Assembly (NCBI GenBank): GCA_964461435.1
Contig: CAYWUI010000005.1
Span: forward strand, 1 to 64,000
Direction of reading: 5' to 3'
Origin: G020354785 sp964461435
GTDB taxonomy: Bacteria > Bacteroidota > Bacteroidia > Bacteroidales > UBA10428
DNA length: 64,000 nt
Both the position numbers and the translations under genes were made by a program. The notes under the pieces were generated by a model that was not told where the DNA came from, ran no database searches, and worked only from the letters and a program-made list of their open reading frames with translations. Of the stretch, positions 35,342-44,951 are shown one piece after another (position 1 is the first letter of the stretch; each line of letters opens with the position of its first letter).

Positions 35342-38161
35342 ATGCCGGGAAAATCTGATAAAAATGAAGATTCCATAGTAATTTCAGGAGCGCGTGTTAA
35401 TAACCTGAAGAACATTAGTCTTGTTATTCCCCGTAACAGGCTGATAGTAATAACCGGACTCTCTGGTTCGGGAAAATCATCCCTGGCATTTGATACAATT
35501 TATGCCGAAGGCCAGCGCAGGTATGTTGAAAGTCTGTCAGCTTATGCCCGCCAGTTTCTGGGAAGGATGAATAAGCCGGAAGTTGATTTTATTAAAGGTA
35601 TCCCGCCGGCAATAGCGATCGAACAGAAAGTAAATACAAGAAATCCCCGTTCAACAGTTGGCACGTCAACGGAAATATATGATTATTTAAAATTGCTTTA
35701 TGCAAGAATAGGCAAAACCTTTTCTCCTGTTTCAGGTAAGGAGGTAAAGAAAGACTCGGTATCTGATGTTGTAGACTATATTACTTCTTTCAACGAAGAT
35801 ACGAGGATGCTTGTTCTGTCACCACTGGAACCGTGCAGTAATTTAAGCCTTGCTCAACAGATACAGGATTTAAATTACCAGGGCATAGCGCGTCTGGAAA
35901 TTGACGGGAATATAATAAAGATCAACGATATCATTGTTAGCCAAATCAACACGAATTCACAAATAAATATAGTTGTTGACCGGATAATAGTAAAACATGA
36001 TGACGATTCAAAAAGCCGTTTCGCTGATTCTGTTCAAATGGCATATAAACTTAGCGAAGGTATTTGCATTATTAAAGTCCTTGATAATATGCTGGCCAAG
36101 GATAAACGTTTTTCAAATGTATTCGAATTAGACGGGATAAAGTTCAATGAACCGTCAGTACATATGTTTAGTTTTAATAATCCCGTGGGAGCATGCCCCG
36201 TATGCGAAGGTTATGGCAGGGTAATAGGTGTTGACGGGGACCTGGTTATCCCTAACAAAAGTTTGTCAGTATACGGAGATGCCATTGTTTGCTGGAAGGG
36301 TGATAAGATGCAGAGGTGGAAGCAGAGATTAATTTATAATGCCGAAAATTTTAATTTCCCCATTCATAAACCTTACTTTGAGTTGACCCAGGAACAGAAG
36401 GAGGTTCTCTGGACAGGAAATAAGTATTTTAGGGGACTTAATGCATTTTTCCGGTATCTTGAAAGAAAGAAATATAAAATTCAGTACCGGGTTATGCTTG
36501 CCAGATACAGGGGCAGGACAATCTGCCCCGAATGCCGTGGAACACGGTTGAAGAAGGAATCGGCATACGTAAAAATAAATGGAAAATCCATTCAGGAATT
36601 GGTGGTTTTACCTGTTAGCGAGCTCAAGTTATTATTTAACAGGTTAAAATTAAGTAACTATGAAAAAAAGGTAGCAGGCAGGATTATTATTGAGATTAAA
36701 AATCGCCTTGATTATTTATGCAATGTTGGCCTGGGATATCTGACCCTGAACAGGTTATCTTCTACTCTTTCAGGAGGTGAATCACAAAGAATAAACCTGG
36801 CGACAACCCTGGGCAGCAGCCTTGTCGGGTCACTGTACATTCTTGATGAACCCAGTATAGGATTACATCCCAGGGATACTAACCTTCTTGTAAAGGTTTT
36901 GCAGAATCTAAGGAATATCGGGAATACGGTAATAGTAGTGGAGCATGAAGAAGAAATCATCAAGGCTGCTGATGAAATTATTGATATAGGTCCGAAAGCC
37001 GGAAGGTATGGAGGTGAAATTGTATATTGCGGGTCATTAAAGGGACTGCTGCATGGTAATAACGGACTTACGGCTCAATATTTAAACAGGAAGGAAAATA
37101 TACCCTTGCCGGCATCAAGGAGAAACTGGAATAATTTAATAGAAATACAGGGAGCCAGAGAAAACAATCTTAAAAATATAAATGTAAGAATACCCCTGAA
37201 TGTATTAACTGTAATATCAGGTGTCAGTGGCTCCGGTAAATCATCGCTGGTCAGTAATATTCTTTATCCCGCTTTAAACAGGCGAATAAACGGCTATGGA
37301 GAGAAAAGCGGAGATTTTAATTCATTGGGTGGTGACCTTGACCTGCTGTTAAATGTAGAGTTTGTAGATCAGAATCCCATTGGCAGATCGTCAAGATCCA
37401 ATCCGGTTACCTATATAAAAGCTTATGATGAGATACGAAAACTGTTTGCAGCGCAGCAGCTATCAAAACAAAACAACTTCAAACCCGCGCATTTTTCTTT
37501 TAATGTTGACGGAGGAAGGTGCGAAGAATGCCAGGGAGAGGGGACAATAAAAGTTGAAATGCAGTTTATGGCCGATATATACCTGGTATGTGACAGCTGC
37601 AAGGGAAAACGTTTTAAAGATGAGATTCTTGATGTAAAGTATAACGGAAAGAATATTCATGATATCCTTGAACTTACAGTGAATGAAGCTATTGAATTTT
37701 TCGGGGAAAAGAAAGGTACTACAGAAACAAATATTGTAAAAAGAATAAAACCTCTTGCAGATGTGGGGTTAGGTTATATAAAGCTGGGGCAATCATCGAA
37801 TACTTTAAGCGGGGGTGAAAGCCAGAGGGTCAAAATGGCTTCTTTTATTGGAAATGAAAATACCAGCAGTCCTGCATTATTTATCTTTGATGAACCGACA
37901 ACAGGATTACATTTTCATGACATCAGAAAGTTGCTTGAAGCATTTAATACACTTATTGGCAGGGGTCATTCAGTTCTTGTCATAGAGCACAATATAGAAG
38001 TAATAAAATCAGCTGACTGGATTATTGACCTGGGACCTGAGGGAGGTGAAAAGGGCGGGCATCTTGTGTTCGAGGGAAAGCCTGAAGATATTGTGAAGTG
38101 TAAAGAATCATATACCGGCAGGTTTCTTAAAGAGAAGCTGAAAAAAGTCCCCCTGCGCTAG
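35342..38161 (+). CDS. uvrA: UvrABC excinuclease subunit A
   Basis: A 939-residue DNA-damage sensor of nucleotide excision repair. Both ABC ATPase halves are intact: Walker A GLSGSGKSS (about residues 38-46) and GVSGSGKSS (about 629-637), signature LSGGESQRINLA and LSGGESQRVKMA, and Walker B ILDEPSIGLHPRD and IFDEPTTGLH. Zinc-binding Cys clusters appear at CPVCEGYGRV, CPECRGTRL, and CEECQGEG with CDSCKGKRF. Its length is normal. It is monocistronic and converges on a DUF4197 gene. Confidence 0.98.
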   Translation: MPGKSDKNEDSIVISGARVNNLKNISLVIPRNRLIVITGLSGSGKSSLAFDTIYAEGQRRYVESLSAYARQFLGRMNKPEVDFIKGIPPAIAIEQKVNTRNPRSTVGTSTEIYDYLKLLYARIGKTFSPVSGKEVKKDSVSDVVDYITSFNEDTRMLVLSPLEPCSNLSLAQQIQDLNYQGIARLEIDGNIIKINDIIVSQINTNSQINIVVDRIIVKHDDDSKSRFADSVQMAYKLSEGICIIKVLDNMLAKDKRFSNVFELDGIKFNEPSVHMFSFNNPVGACPVCEGYGRVIGVDGDLVIPNKSLSVYGDAIVCWKGDKMQRWKQRLIYNAENFNFPIHKPYFELTQEQKEVLWTGNKYFRGLNAFFRYLERKKYKIQYRVMLARYRGRTICPECRGTRLKKESAYVKINGKSIQELVVLPVSELKLLFNRLKLSNYEKKVAGRIIIEIKNRLDYLCNVGLGYLTLNRLSSTLSGGESQRINLATTLGSSLVGSLYILDEPSIGLHPRDTNLLVKVLQNLRNIGNTVIVVEHEEEIIKAADEIIDIGPKAGRYGGEIVYCGSLKGLLHGNNGLTAQYLNRKENIPLPASRRNWNNLIEIQGARENNLKNINVRIPLNVLTVISGVSGSGKSSLVSNILYPALNRRINGYGEKSGDFNSLGGDLDLLLNVEFVDQNPIGRSSRSNPVTYIKAYDEIRKLFAAQQLSKQNNFKPAHFSFNVDGGRCEECQGEGTIKVEMQFMADIYLVCDSCKGKRFKDEILDVKYNGKNIHDILELTVNEAIEFFGEKKGTTETNIVKRIKPLADVGLGYIKLGQSSNTLSGGESQRVKMASFIGNENTSSPALFIFDEPTTGLHFHDIRKLLEAFNTLIGRGHSVLVIEHNIEVIKSADWIIDLGPEGGEKGGHLVFEGKPEDIVKCKESYTGRFLKEKLKKVPLR

Positions 38162-38178
38162 AGCTTCGGAGGATGGGT

Positions 38179-38964
38179 CTATTCTTTAAAGACAGATCCG
38201 AATACTTTTTTAATAATATCAACTGCCCATTTAAAAGGATCTTTCCTTATTTTCTTCTCTTCTTCACCAACTTTGTTAAACAGTCCGTCCAATGCTTTTT
38301 CTGTGCAGTATACGCCAATATCGGTAGTGACAGGAGTCAGACCCAGACGTTGCCCTGCCAGGCTACTGGCAACAGTATTATATGCACCGGTAAGGTCTTC
38401 CCAAGCATCATAGGGAGAATAGTTTATGTCCAGCAAGTCTTTCTGAAGGGCATTGTTGATTTTTGGAGAATACAGGTTTGTGAGTGCGTCATAGGTCGTC
38501 ACCTTAAAATATCCGGTGGCTGCCGTGGAATCGAATCCTTCCGCACTTTTTCCCGTACTGGCGGGATTTGTCCCGTTAAGTATATCCCATGCATCGGATA
38601 AAGTCATATCCGTTATTGCGTCCTTAAAAATAGGGGCTGCCTCGCTTGCAGCATCTTCTGCAGCACGATTTATACCCTTCACAACATCCTCAACAAGATC
38701 AGCTCCCACAGAGATTAAACCAAGATTGTCCACAATAATATCTGCTTCAGGAGGCAATGGAATTTTATATAACGAATTGCCATAATAACCATTCATGAGT
38801 CCTAATGTTGAAGTTGCCGTATCAGTCCCTATCTCAAGAGCTTTTTTAAGTCCTTCCACAACCTCTTCGGTCGTCAATCCCTCTTCATCGCTATTAAACA
38901 GTTCTTCACAGGAAGTAAAGAAGAAGGATCCCAATATTAATATTATAGAAACATACCGTGCCAT
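38179..38964 (-). CDS. DUF4197 lipoprotein
   Basis: A 261-residue lipoprotein with an FFFTSC lipobox (Cys19). The body matches the DUF4197 pattern: LTTEEVVEGLKKALEIGT at the start, SLYKIPLPPEA, DAWDILNG, ATGYFKVTTYDAL, and DIGVYCTEKALDGLF with VGEEEKKIRKDP at the end. The family is widespread in Gram-negative bacteria and has no assigned function. It lies downstream of the copy B X-Y module but behind a terminator at 39027-39052, so it is probably transcribed separately. Confidence 0.85.
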   Translation of the reverse strand: MARYVSIILILGSFFFTSCEELFNSDEEGLTTEEVVEGLKKALEIGTDTATSTLGLMNGYYGNSLYKIPLPPEADIIVDNLGLISVGADLVEDVVKGINRAAEDAASEAAPIFKDAITDMTLSDAWDILNGTNPASTGKSAEGFDSTAATGYFKVTTYDALTNLYSPKINNALQKDLLDINYSPYDAWEDLTGAYNTVASSLAGQRLGLTPVTTDIGVYCTEKALDGLFNKVGEEEKKIRKDPFKWAVDIIKKVFGSVFKE

Positions 38965-39026
38965 AATGATCTGATTAAGGGTTAAAATGTTTATGTAAAT
39001 TAGTACTTCATGGTTTCTCAGAAACT

Positions 39027-39052
39027 AAAAAGCCTATGTTGGAAACATAGGC
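39027..39052 (-). terminator. Rho-independent terminator after the copy B X-Y module
   Basis: GCCTATGTT (39032-39040) and AACATAGGC (39044-39052) form a perfect 9-bp stem with a 3-base loop. On the minus strand it is followed by TTTTTAG. It lies 22 bp after the stop of the Y gene, marking the end of that operon. Confidence 0.85.
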
Positions 39053-39074
39053 CCTGTATTAATCCTGAGATATA

Positions 39075-39521
39075 TTATTTTTCTCTAAATCCAAACATTA
39101 TAGCCACACAACCGCTTGCCGGGTATTCTGATTCACCTTTCCCGACAGGTACTTTAACGGCAATCTTAAGCTGCTGGCTCGATTCGAGCCTGAAATCCCA
39201 GATCCTGGTAAGATTATGCTGCCGGTTATCATATAAAATGTTTTTATAAGCATCGATGATTTGAAACTCAACATCAGGTAAAGCATTGGAACCACAAATT
39301 GCTATCCTGTAATCCTGTCCCGAATAAAATGTTTTATATAATTCTGCCTCTTCTCCCTCTGTTAATATTGCGGCATGATAATTACCATCATGTATATAAC
39401 CGGACGTCAATTCTGTTTTGCATATTTTCTTTGCAAACCCTTTACACTGAGCAGACGCATATAAAGAAGCAGTAAATGCAAAAATTGAAACTACAAAAAG
39501 TAATCTTAATAGCTTTTTCAT
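39075..39521 (-). CDS. Small secreted protein Y (copy B) of a duplicated X-Y module
   Basis: A 148-residue protein with a signal peptide (about 1-24, ending in ASAQ) and a beta-rich mature domain. It has an early Cys, GQDYRIAICG, DVEFQIIDAYKNILYDN, LKIAVKVPVG and CVAIMFGFREK. These match the features and order of the 161-residue protein at 22269-22754. It follows lipoprotein X of copy B by 13 bp and ends before a strong terminator. Function unknown. Confidence 0.7.
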   Translation of the reverse strand: MKKLLRLLFVVSIFAFTASLYASAQCKGFAKKICKTELTSGYIHDGNYHAAILTEGEEAELYKTFYSGQDYRIAICGSNALPDVEFQIIDAYKNILYDNRQHNLTRIWDFRLESSQQLKIAVKVPVGKGESEYPASGCVAIMFGFREK

Positions 39522-39534
39522 AATAATTTTATAT

Positions 39535-40476
39535 TTATTGTATGAAGTTGGTTCTTAATATTCTCACATTTTCCTTTAACTGATTAAATGCTTCCGGGGT
39601 AATCGTTATTTTAGACTGGGATTTTAAAGTAGTAACATTTGTTTCATTATTGGGTTCTATTTTTATTTCGGATGTTTCGACTTTAACCTTATCAAAAGAA
39701 GTCTTCAACTCTTTCAGCTGAACCATAAGATCAACAATATCATCGTTCTCCTCCCCACTTTCATCTTTCCTGTTGTCTTCGAGCATCCTTTGAACTATAT
39801 TGAATGACAATTTCTGTTCTGAAATTCTGTCGACAAGTCTGTTATTTTCTATTGGTTTATTACCTACAAGCTGGGTTGCTATGTACAAACCTTCAATCCA
39901 CCCTCCGACAAGAACAATTGCAGCGACAGATTGCCTGTCATTTTCTTTAAGAAAGGAGCTGGAATTTAAAAAAGTCTCGGATATTATATCCATAATTACG
40001 TCCCTGTTATTGAGATTTTGTTCCAGTCTTTTTATCGTTTCATTATTAATTGCATCTGTTATATCAAGTCCTTCTGCCATTTTTTTTGCGGCTTCCATAT
40101 AACTTATAGAAGTCTGGGTTTGATCAAAAAGGCTGGCGAAACTAAGATCAGTGGTATATATTCCTAAATTAAGAGCCATACTCATATTGGTTGTATATTT
40201 ATCTACATTATCCAATGAATTTAAAAGCTCTTCATCATAATCAGCGCCAGCAGATTTAATTAGCATGGCTGTTTCAAGCGGAGAGGGCAGAGAATAAAAT
40301 ATCTTTTTTGCTTGATTTACGTCATCAAAAATGTCATCTTCAGTAATAAAATCTTCAAGATTTAATTCTGCTTTTTTCTGTTTAGTCTTATCAGATTTAC
40401 AGCTTGTGAACAATATTAACAGGCTACAAATAACAATATACCTTATAATGTTCAGGGGAAAATTATTACTTTGCAT
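39535..40476 (-). CDS. Lipoprotein X (copy B) of a duplicated X-Y module
   Basis: A 313-residue lipoprotein with an ILFTSC lipobox (Cys26). The mature part is helical with LPSPLETAMLIKSAG, ALNLGIYTTDLS, AAIVLVGGWIEGLYIATQLVG and a C-terminal helix ending RTNFIQ. It is paralogous to the 299-residue protein at 22777-23676. A charged low-complexity linker (about 240-290) with a helix-forming VQLKELKTSFDKVKVE stretch replaces a shorter segment in copy A. It precedes a Y gene as in copy A, but here the upstream gene is a protease-like protein. Function unknown. Confidence 0.72.
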   Translation of the reverse strand: MQSNNFPLNIIRYIVICSLLILFTSCKSDKTKQKKAELNLEDFITEDDIFDDVNQAKKIFYSLPSPLETAMLIKSAGADYDEELLNSLDNVDKYTTNMSMALNLGIYTTDLSFASLFDQTQTSISYMEAAKKMAEGLDITDAINNETIKRLEQNLNNRDVIMDIISETFLNSSSFLKENDRQSVAAIVLVGGWIEGLYIATQLVGNKPIENNRLVDRISEQKLSFNIVQRMLEDNRKDESGEENDDIVDLMVQLKELKTSFDKVKVETSEIKIEPNNETNVTTLKSQSKITITPEAFNQLKENVRILRTNFIQ

Positions 40477-40634
40477 GAGTTATGGGTTTATAAATTGTTT
40501 CTATCTATTTACTCTTAATTGTAGTAAAATTAATACTTTTTTTTTATTTTCAAAATTCGATTTCTCAGCGCTGCATAGAAATCATCACATTAAATTTTAA
40601 AAATCCATTTAGCTTAAAAATACAAGCTAAAATA

Positions 40635-41519
40635 CTAAAAATAAGCAATTTTATCGGTTAATAAAGTATGATAGTCCGGTTCCAGTCTCTTTTTCCAGCC
40701 AATCAAATACTGAGTAAATTCACCAATATTAAGTTTGCTGATATTTTTAGCATAAACATCCTGCATAATGTCGTCCGGGAAGTATTTCCCGGCAATAAGT
40801 ATTTTCTTTTCATTTTTTCTGTATTGCGTCTTGCCAAGGTCTGCTGCCCCGAATAAATGCAGGATATTTTGTGCAATTATGGACGGGTATTTATAACTTA
40901 CAATGGCAAATTCAACATCATATGTATTCATCGTATTGACAGATATAGAAATGTCATTTCTGAAATAATTGTTAACCATATATAGTAAAGCCACACTTTC
41001 TACTTGCTTTGAATCTCTCAGGAATGCCACCAGCCGTTCTTTATTCCTGGGATTTTTTATTTCAGGAATACCATCCTTTTCTGTGATATCAAAAGAGCTT
41101 CCTGCTCTCCTTGCTATATTATCGGCCCACAGGTTTAATGCTTCCATTCCTTTCCTGAGAGTAGGTTCAGAGATCGATCTTACTACACTGCCCATGGGCA
41201 GGGCTCTTTTAATTGTAGTATATTCTTCACCAATATAGTAATCTGTAATCACATTCAGTGATATGCCATTCTGGCTTGCCTGATCCTCCAGCCATCTTAC
41301 TGCAACCGATATTGAATCTATTGTGGATTTGATATCGAACTCTGTCCATGGTGATGTTTCCTTGCTGTCAACGAAAATGCAATAAACTAATACGTTGTTT
41401 TCCAAGGTTTTGCAGACATTATTATGAATTCCCTTGCGATAATCAATTCGCTTACCGGAATATCCTGATGGTAAAATAAGCAGTATAAAAAAGAGAGCAA
41501 GTTTGATGAAGATTACCAT
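40635..41519 (-). CDS. Secreted metalloprotease-like protein with degraded HExxH site
   Basis: A 294-residue protein with a signal peptide (about 1-22). Residues 214-227 read IIAQNILHLFGAAD, followed by PDDIMQDVY and LNIGEFTQYLIGW. The layout is that of zincin proteases with HExxHxxGxxD. Here the first His is Gln217 and the catalytic Glu is Asn218, while His221 and Asp227 remain. It is thus probably a pseudo-protease that kept the fold. It has its own candidate -7 box and lies 158 bp upstream of the copy B lipoprotein gene on the same strand. Confidence 0.65.
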   Translation of the reverse strand: MVIFIKLALFFILLILPSGYSGKRIDYRKGIHNNVCKTLENNVLVYCIFVDSKETSPWTEFDIKSTIDSISVAVRWLEDQASQNGISLNVITDYYIGEEYTTIKRALPMGSVVRSISEPTLRKGMEALNLWADNIARRAGSSFDITEKDGIPEIKNPRNKERLVAFLRDSKQVESVALLYMVNNYFRNDISISVNTMNTYDVEFAIVSYKYPSIIAQNILHLFGAADLGKTQYRKNEKKILIAGKYFPDDIMQDVYAKNISKLNIGEFTQYLIGWKKRLEPDYHTLLTDKIAYF

Positions 41520-41551
41520 TTAGAAAATTTCTTTTTCTATTCGTGATGATA

Positions 41552-41559
41552 CAAATTTA
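41552..41559 (-). promoter_or_regulatory. Candidate -7 box (TAAATTTG) for the protease-like gene
   Basis: The minus-strand octamer fits TAnnTTTG and lies 33 bp upstream of the start codon, giving a 5' leader of about 25 nt. TTTG is present at 41574-41577, but its spacing (14 bp) is shorter than usual, so confidence is moderate. Confidence 0.45.
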
Positions 41560-41637
41560 ACAAAGTGTTTAATCAAATAAAACATTTAGTTCCTGCTTGT
41601 CCCGATAAGTTATTAACCTTCGGTTCATAATTTTTAA

Positions 41638-42294
41638 TTATTTCTGCACCTTGTTTAACAGGTTTTTGCCTTTATACTTGCATAAATCAATCAGACCGCA
41701 TTCATAACATTTTGGTTTTCTGGCCTGGCATGTATACCTGCCGTGGAGTATTAACCAGTGGTGGGCCAATGGTATGAGCTTTTCAGGGATATATTGTACA
41801 AGTTGTTTTTCAGCCTGCAGCGGGTTTTTCGCATTTATTGTCAGGCCAATTCTGGCTGCTACCCTGAAGACATGTGTATCTACTGCAAGTGTTGGTTTGT
41901 TATATATAACTGCTGCTATAACGTTAGCCGATTTCCTTCCCACACCGGGTAATTTCTGAAGCTGATTAATATCTGAAGGGACCACTCCTTTGAATTTATT
42001 GGTCAGAGTTTTAGCCATTCCTATAAGATGTTTTGTTTTATTATTAGGATAGGAACAACTTTTTATAAGCTCCAGTACCTCACGGGGGTCAGCGTCAGCC
42101 ATATGCTGTGCGGTCGGGAATCTGTCAAGAAGGGCGGGGGTTATCATATTTACACGCTTATCAGTACACCGGGCAGACAGGACAACTGCCACAATCAGCT
42201 CATATGCGCTATTGTATTTAAGTTCAGTTTCGGCAACGGGCATGTTCCTTTGAAAATAGTCCAGTATCTTTTTAAACCTTTCTTTTCTTGTCAT
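41638..42294 (-). CDS. nth: Endonuclease III (DNA glycosylase/AP lyase)
   Basis: A 218-residue base-excision repair enzyme removing oxidised pyrimidines. The helix-hairpin-helix LPGVGRKSANVI holds the catalytic Lys, and LAVDTHVFRVAARIGL holds the catalytic Asp. The C-terminal C-x6-C-x2-C-x5-C cluster (CQARKPKCYECGLIDLC) binds a [4Fe-4S] centre. Length and order are normal. It is transcribed alone, 61 bp from the next gene on the same strand. Confidence 0.96.
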   Translation of the reverse strand: MTRKERFKKILDYFQRNMPVAETELKYNSAYELIVAVVLSARCTDKRVNMITPALLDRFPTAQHMADADPREVLELIKSCSYPNNKTKHLIGMAKTLTNKFKGVVPSDINQLQKLPGVGRKSANVIAAVIYNKPTLAVDTHVFRVAARIGLTINAKNPLQAEKQLVQYIPEKLIPLAHHWLILHGRYTCQARKPKCYECGLIDLCKYKGKNLLNKVQK

Positions 42295-42354
42295 AATGAA
42301 TTACAGAAACAATAATTAATTACTTAATATATCAATATATATGAAGCGGGTTCA

Positions 42355-44313
42355 TCATTTTTTGAACTGCTCCGCCTTCATAAAAAAATCATTTGCTTTG
42401 CTTAAATTTCCCATTCTCCGGTAAGTGATTCCCAGGTTTATATATATTGTATAGTCATCAGGATCCAAAGCAATTGCTTTTTCAAGCCAGCTTATTGATT
42501 CGTTAAACTGTCCGGATATACCATAGGCAACACCGATGTCCTTGCATAATTCTTTACTGTCAGGATTTATTTTAGCAGCCGCCTCAAGGTAAGTAAGTGC
42601 TTTTGAAATGTTGTTTTTATATTTTCCATACAAATTTCCAAGGTTGTAATTTATATCGTAGCGTGCAGGATTTATTTCAAGTATTCCCTCATATAATGCA
42701 ATTTTATGATCAATATTGTCACAGCTGCTCAATATTGAATTAATATTATTATATGTTGCCTCATCAAGCGGATTTCTTTTCAGTACCTGCCTGTAATAAT
42801 AAATTGACCTGTCAATATCTTTATTAAGTTCGTAATGGGCATTGCCAAGCAGCCTGTATGCATCGACATAATCAGGATGTATTTTGATAGCTTTGTTAAG
42901 ATACATAATTGAAAGTGACAGATAATTATGCCTGGCCTCATCATCTTTCATATTCCGGGCTTTTTCCCATAGTATTCCTCCAGCTGTGCAGTTGCTTTTT
43001 GCACTGTTTGAGGATGTTTTAACATCGGTGGTAAAAAGGGTCAAATCATTTTTCCATGCCTTATTTCTGCTGATTGTCTTGCCGGAATAAAAGATTATGA
43101 GCGGAATAAGTATAATTGATATTACTACCGGATAGACCTTATTGCCAGGGATAAGTGATAATTTATCCGTTAAATAATAAGCTCCAACAAAACAAAATCC
43201 CAAAGAAGAAAAATAGATGAATCTCTCATTCATAAAGGTCCCGACATTGAATATTATGTTGGACACCAGAATGAGCGGTAACAAATAAAGTAATATACCA
43301 TAGGATAATTTACTCTTTGATCTGATTCCGGCTATTGCAGTAATTAAGATTAACAGGTGCATAATTATTGATAATACGACCAGCGGGTTATTGAACTGAC
43401 AGAGCTTAATATGGTACGGATAATAGTCAAAAGTCAGGGGATGTGGAATGAACATTAATCTTATGTAGTTCAAAAGAGTAAAGAATATTGTTGCATATTT
43501 CTGTGATGATGATGCATGGAGGAAGGGATTATTCATCAGTTCGCCCGATACTTCCGAATTAAATCCCCCAAGGACTGTTGTCCTTATAACCAGGAAAATT
43601 GCAGCAGAAATTAACAGTGGTATTGTGATTATTGCTGTTCTTTTAAGCGAGGTCTCAGTGAAATACCAGACAGTGACGGGGATAAGTAAAACGAATATTA
43701 TCGAGTTTTCTTTTGACAGAAGTGCCATGAAAAAGGAAATGCTGCTTATAACGAGGTATATAAAATTTCCTGAGTTTATATAGCTTATAGCAAATGACAG
43801 GACTCCCAGAGATAAAAGCAACGCCAGTATTTCGTCCCTGCCTTTAATATTTGCTACAACTTCGGTGTGTACCGGATGAAAAATAAAAAGTAAAGCACAT
43901 AAAAAGGGCAGGCTAAGAAAGTTATTTTTATTATTGCCGGGATCATACAACCTGGAAAATATTCCGAGGATTAAGATACCGGTTAATGCGTAAAGAATAA
44001 CATTAATTATATGGCTTGTTTCGGGTTTTTCTCCAAAAAGCTCATATTCAAGGGCATATGTTGCTATTGAAAGCGGACGGTACCTGCCGCCCGGCACCAG
44101 CTCTTTTTTTTCTTTAAAGAAACCTGTGAAGGAATCGGTTGTAAAAATGTCTTTTATACCGTCGATACCATTCTTCGTATATATATTTTCAGTAATTACT
44201 ATAGCATCATCCAGTGCATAATTGTGATTAAAAGTATTTGCATACAATAAAACCGCCGATACAAATACTAACAGGATTCGCGCTGACTTATAATATTTTG
44301 AAATTCCAGCCAT
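42355..44313 (-). CDS. TMTC-like polytopic membrane protein with C-terminal TPR repeats
   Basis: A 652-residue protein. The first ~400 residues hold about 11-12 membrane helices, with a luminal-type DDAIVITEN segment near residue 35 and PGGRYRPLSIATYALEYE near 73. FHPVHTEVVANIKGRDEILA follows near 144, as in TMTC/DUF1736 and GT39-related proteins. Residues about 430-650 form TPR repeats (YIYLNLGITYRRMG-like units). Related proteins are thought to be O-mannosyltransferase-like; activity here is unknown. A CAAATTTA (minus TAAATTTG) at 44363-44370 is a candidate -7 box. Confidence 0.8.
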   Translation of the reverse strand: MAGISKYYKSARILLVFVSAVLLYANTFNHNYALDDAIVITENIYTKNGIDGIKDIFTTDSFTGFFKEKKELVPGGRYRPLSIATYALEYELFGEKPETSHIINVILYALTGILILGIFSRLYDPGNNKNNFLSLPFLCALLFIFHPVHTEVVANIKGRDEILALLLSLGVLSFAISYINSGNFIYLVISSISFFMALLSKENSIIFVLLIPVTVWYFTETSLKRTAIITIPLLISAAIFLVIRTTVLGGFNSEVSGELMNNPFLHASSSQKYATIFFTLLNYIRLMFIPHPLTFDYYPYHIKLCQFNNPLVVLSIIMHLLILITAIAGIRSKSKLSYGILLYLLPLILVSNIIFNVGTFMNERFIYFSSLGFCFVGAYYLTDKLSLIPGNKVYPVVISIILIPLIIFYSGKTISRNKAWKNDLTLFTTDVKTSSNSAKSNCTAGGILWEKARNMKDDEARHNYLSLSIMYLNKAIKIHPDYVDAYRLLGNAHYELNKDIDRSIYYYRQVLKRNPLDEATYNNINSILSSCDNIDHKIALYEGILEINPARYDINYNLGNLYGKYKNNISKALTYLEAAAKINPDSKELCKDIGVAYGISGQFNESISWLEKAIALDPDDYTIYINLGITYRRMGNLSKANDFFMKAEQFKK

Positions 44314-44496
44314 ATATAAAAATAAAGTCTGATAATATTATAATTTAGCAATTCATTGTTTTCAAATTTAATACTTCGCAAATAAATAAGGATAATTTTA
44401 ACATCAAATCTGAACAGGAACAATTAAGTCCGATCCCTGGTTAATATTTAACCAGTTTTTCTTATTTTCACCTTTTCAATTAAATATTAATGACAA

Positions 44497-44928
44497 ATGG
44501 CAGACACACAGACTTTAGCAATAATTAAGCCCGATGCAGTTGCGAATGAATTTATAGGTCCGATTCTGGAGAAAATAAATAATGCCGGGTTCCATATTGC
44601 TGCAATCAAATTAATAAAACTGGATGAAATTCAGGCGGGGAACTTCTATTCAGTCCACAGGGAAAAGCCTTTTTATAGCAGTCTGGTTAAGTTTATGATT
44701 TCAGGTCCGGTAGTGGTTGCCATACTCGAAAAAGAAAATGCGGTCGAAGATTTTCGCAAATTAATCGGGGCGACTGATCCTGAAAAAGCTGAAAAGGGGA
44801 CCCTAAGAAAGTTATATGCCCGGTCTGTTGAAAGAAATGCAATTCATGGCTCAGACAGTCCGGAAAATGCTAAAATTGAATGTGATTTCTTTTTCTCTCT
44901 GTTCGAGAGATTTTCAAAATATGAATAG
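44497..44928 (+). CDS. ndk: Nucleoside-diphosphate kinase
   Basis: A 143-residue enzyme transferring the gamma phosphate between NTPs and NDPs. The active-site His is in NAIHGSDSPENA (about residues 116-127), and TLAIIKPDAV opens the protein. The Kpn-loop region (KEKPFYSSLVKFM-like, about residues 53-68) and GPVVVAILE are conserved. Length is normal. It is convergent with the DciA-like gene and divergent from the TPR membrane protein. Confidence 0.97.
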   Translation: MADTQTLAIIKPDAVANEFIGPILEKINNAGFHIAAIKLIKLDEIQAGNFYSVHREKPFYSSLVKFMISGPVVVAILEKENAVEDFRKLIGATDPEKAEKGTLRKLYARSVERNAIHGSDSPENAKIECDFFFSLFERFSKYE

Positions 44929-44951
44929 TTGAGGATTATTTTTAATAAGTT

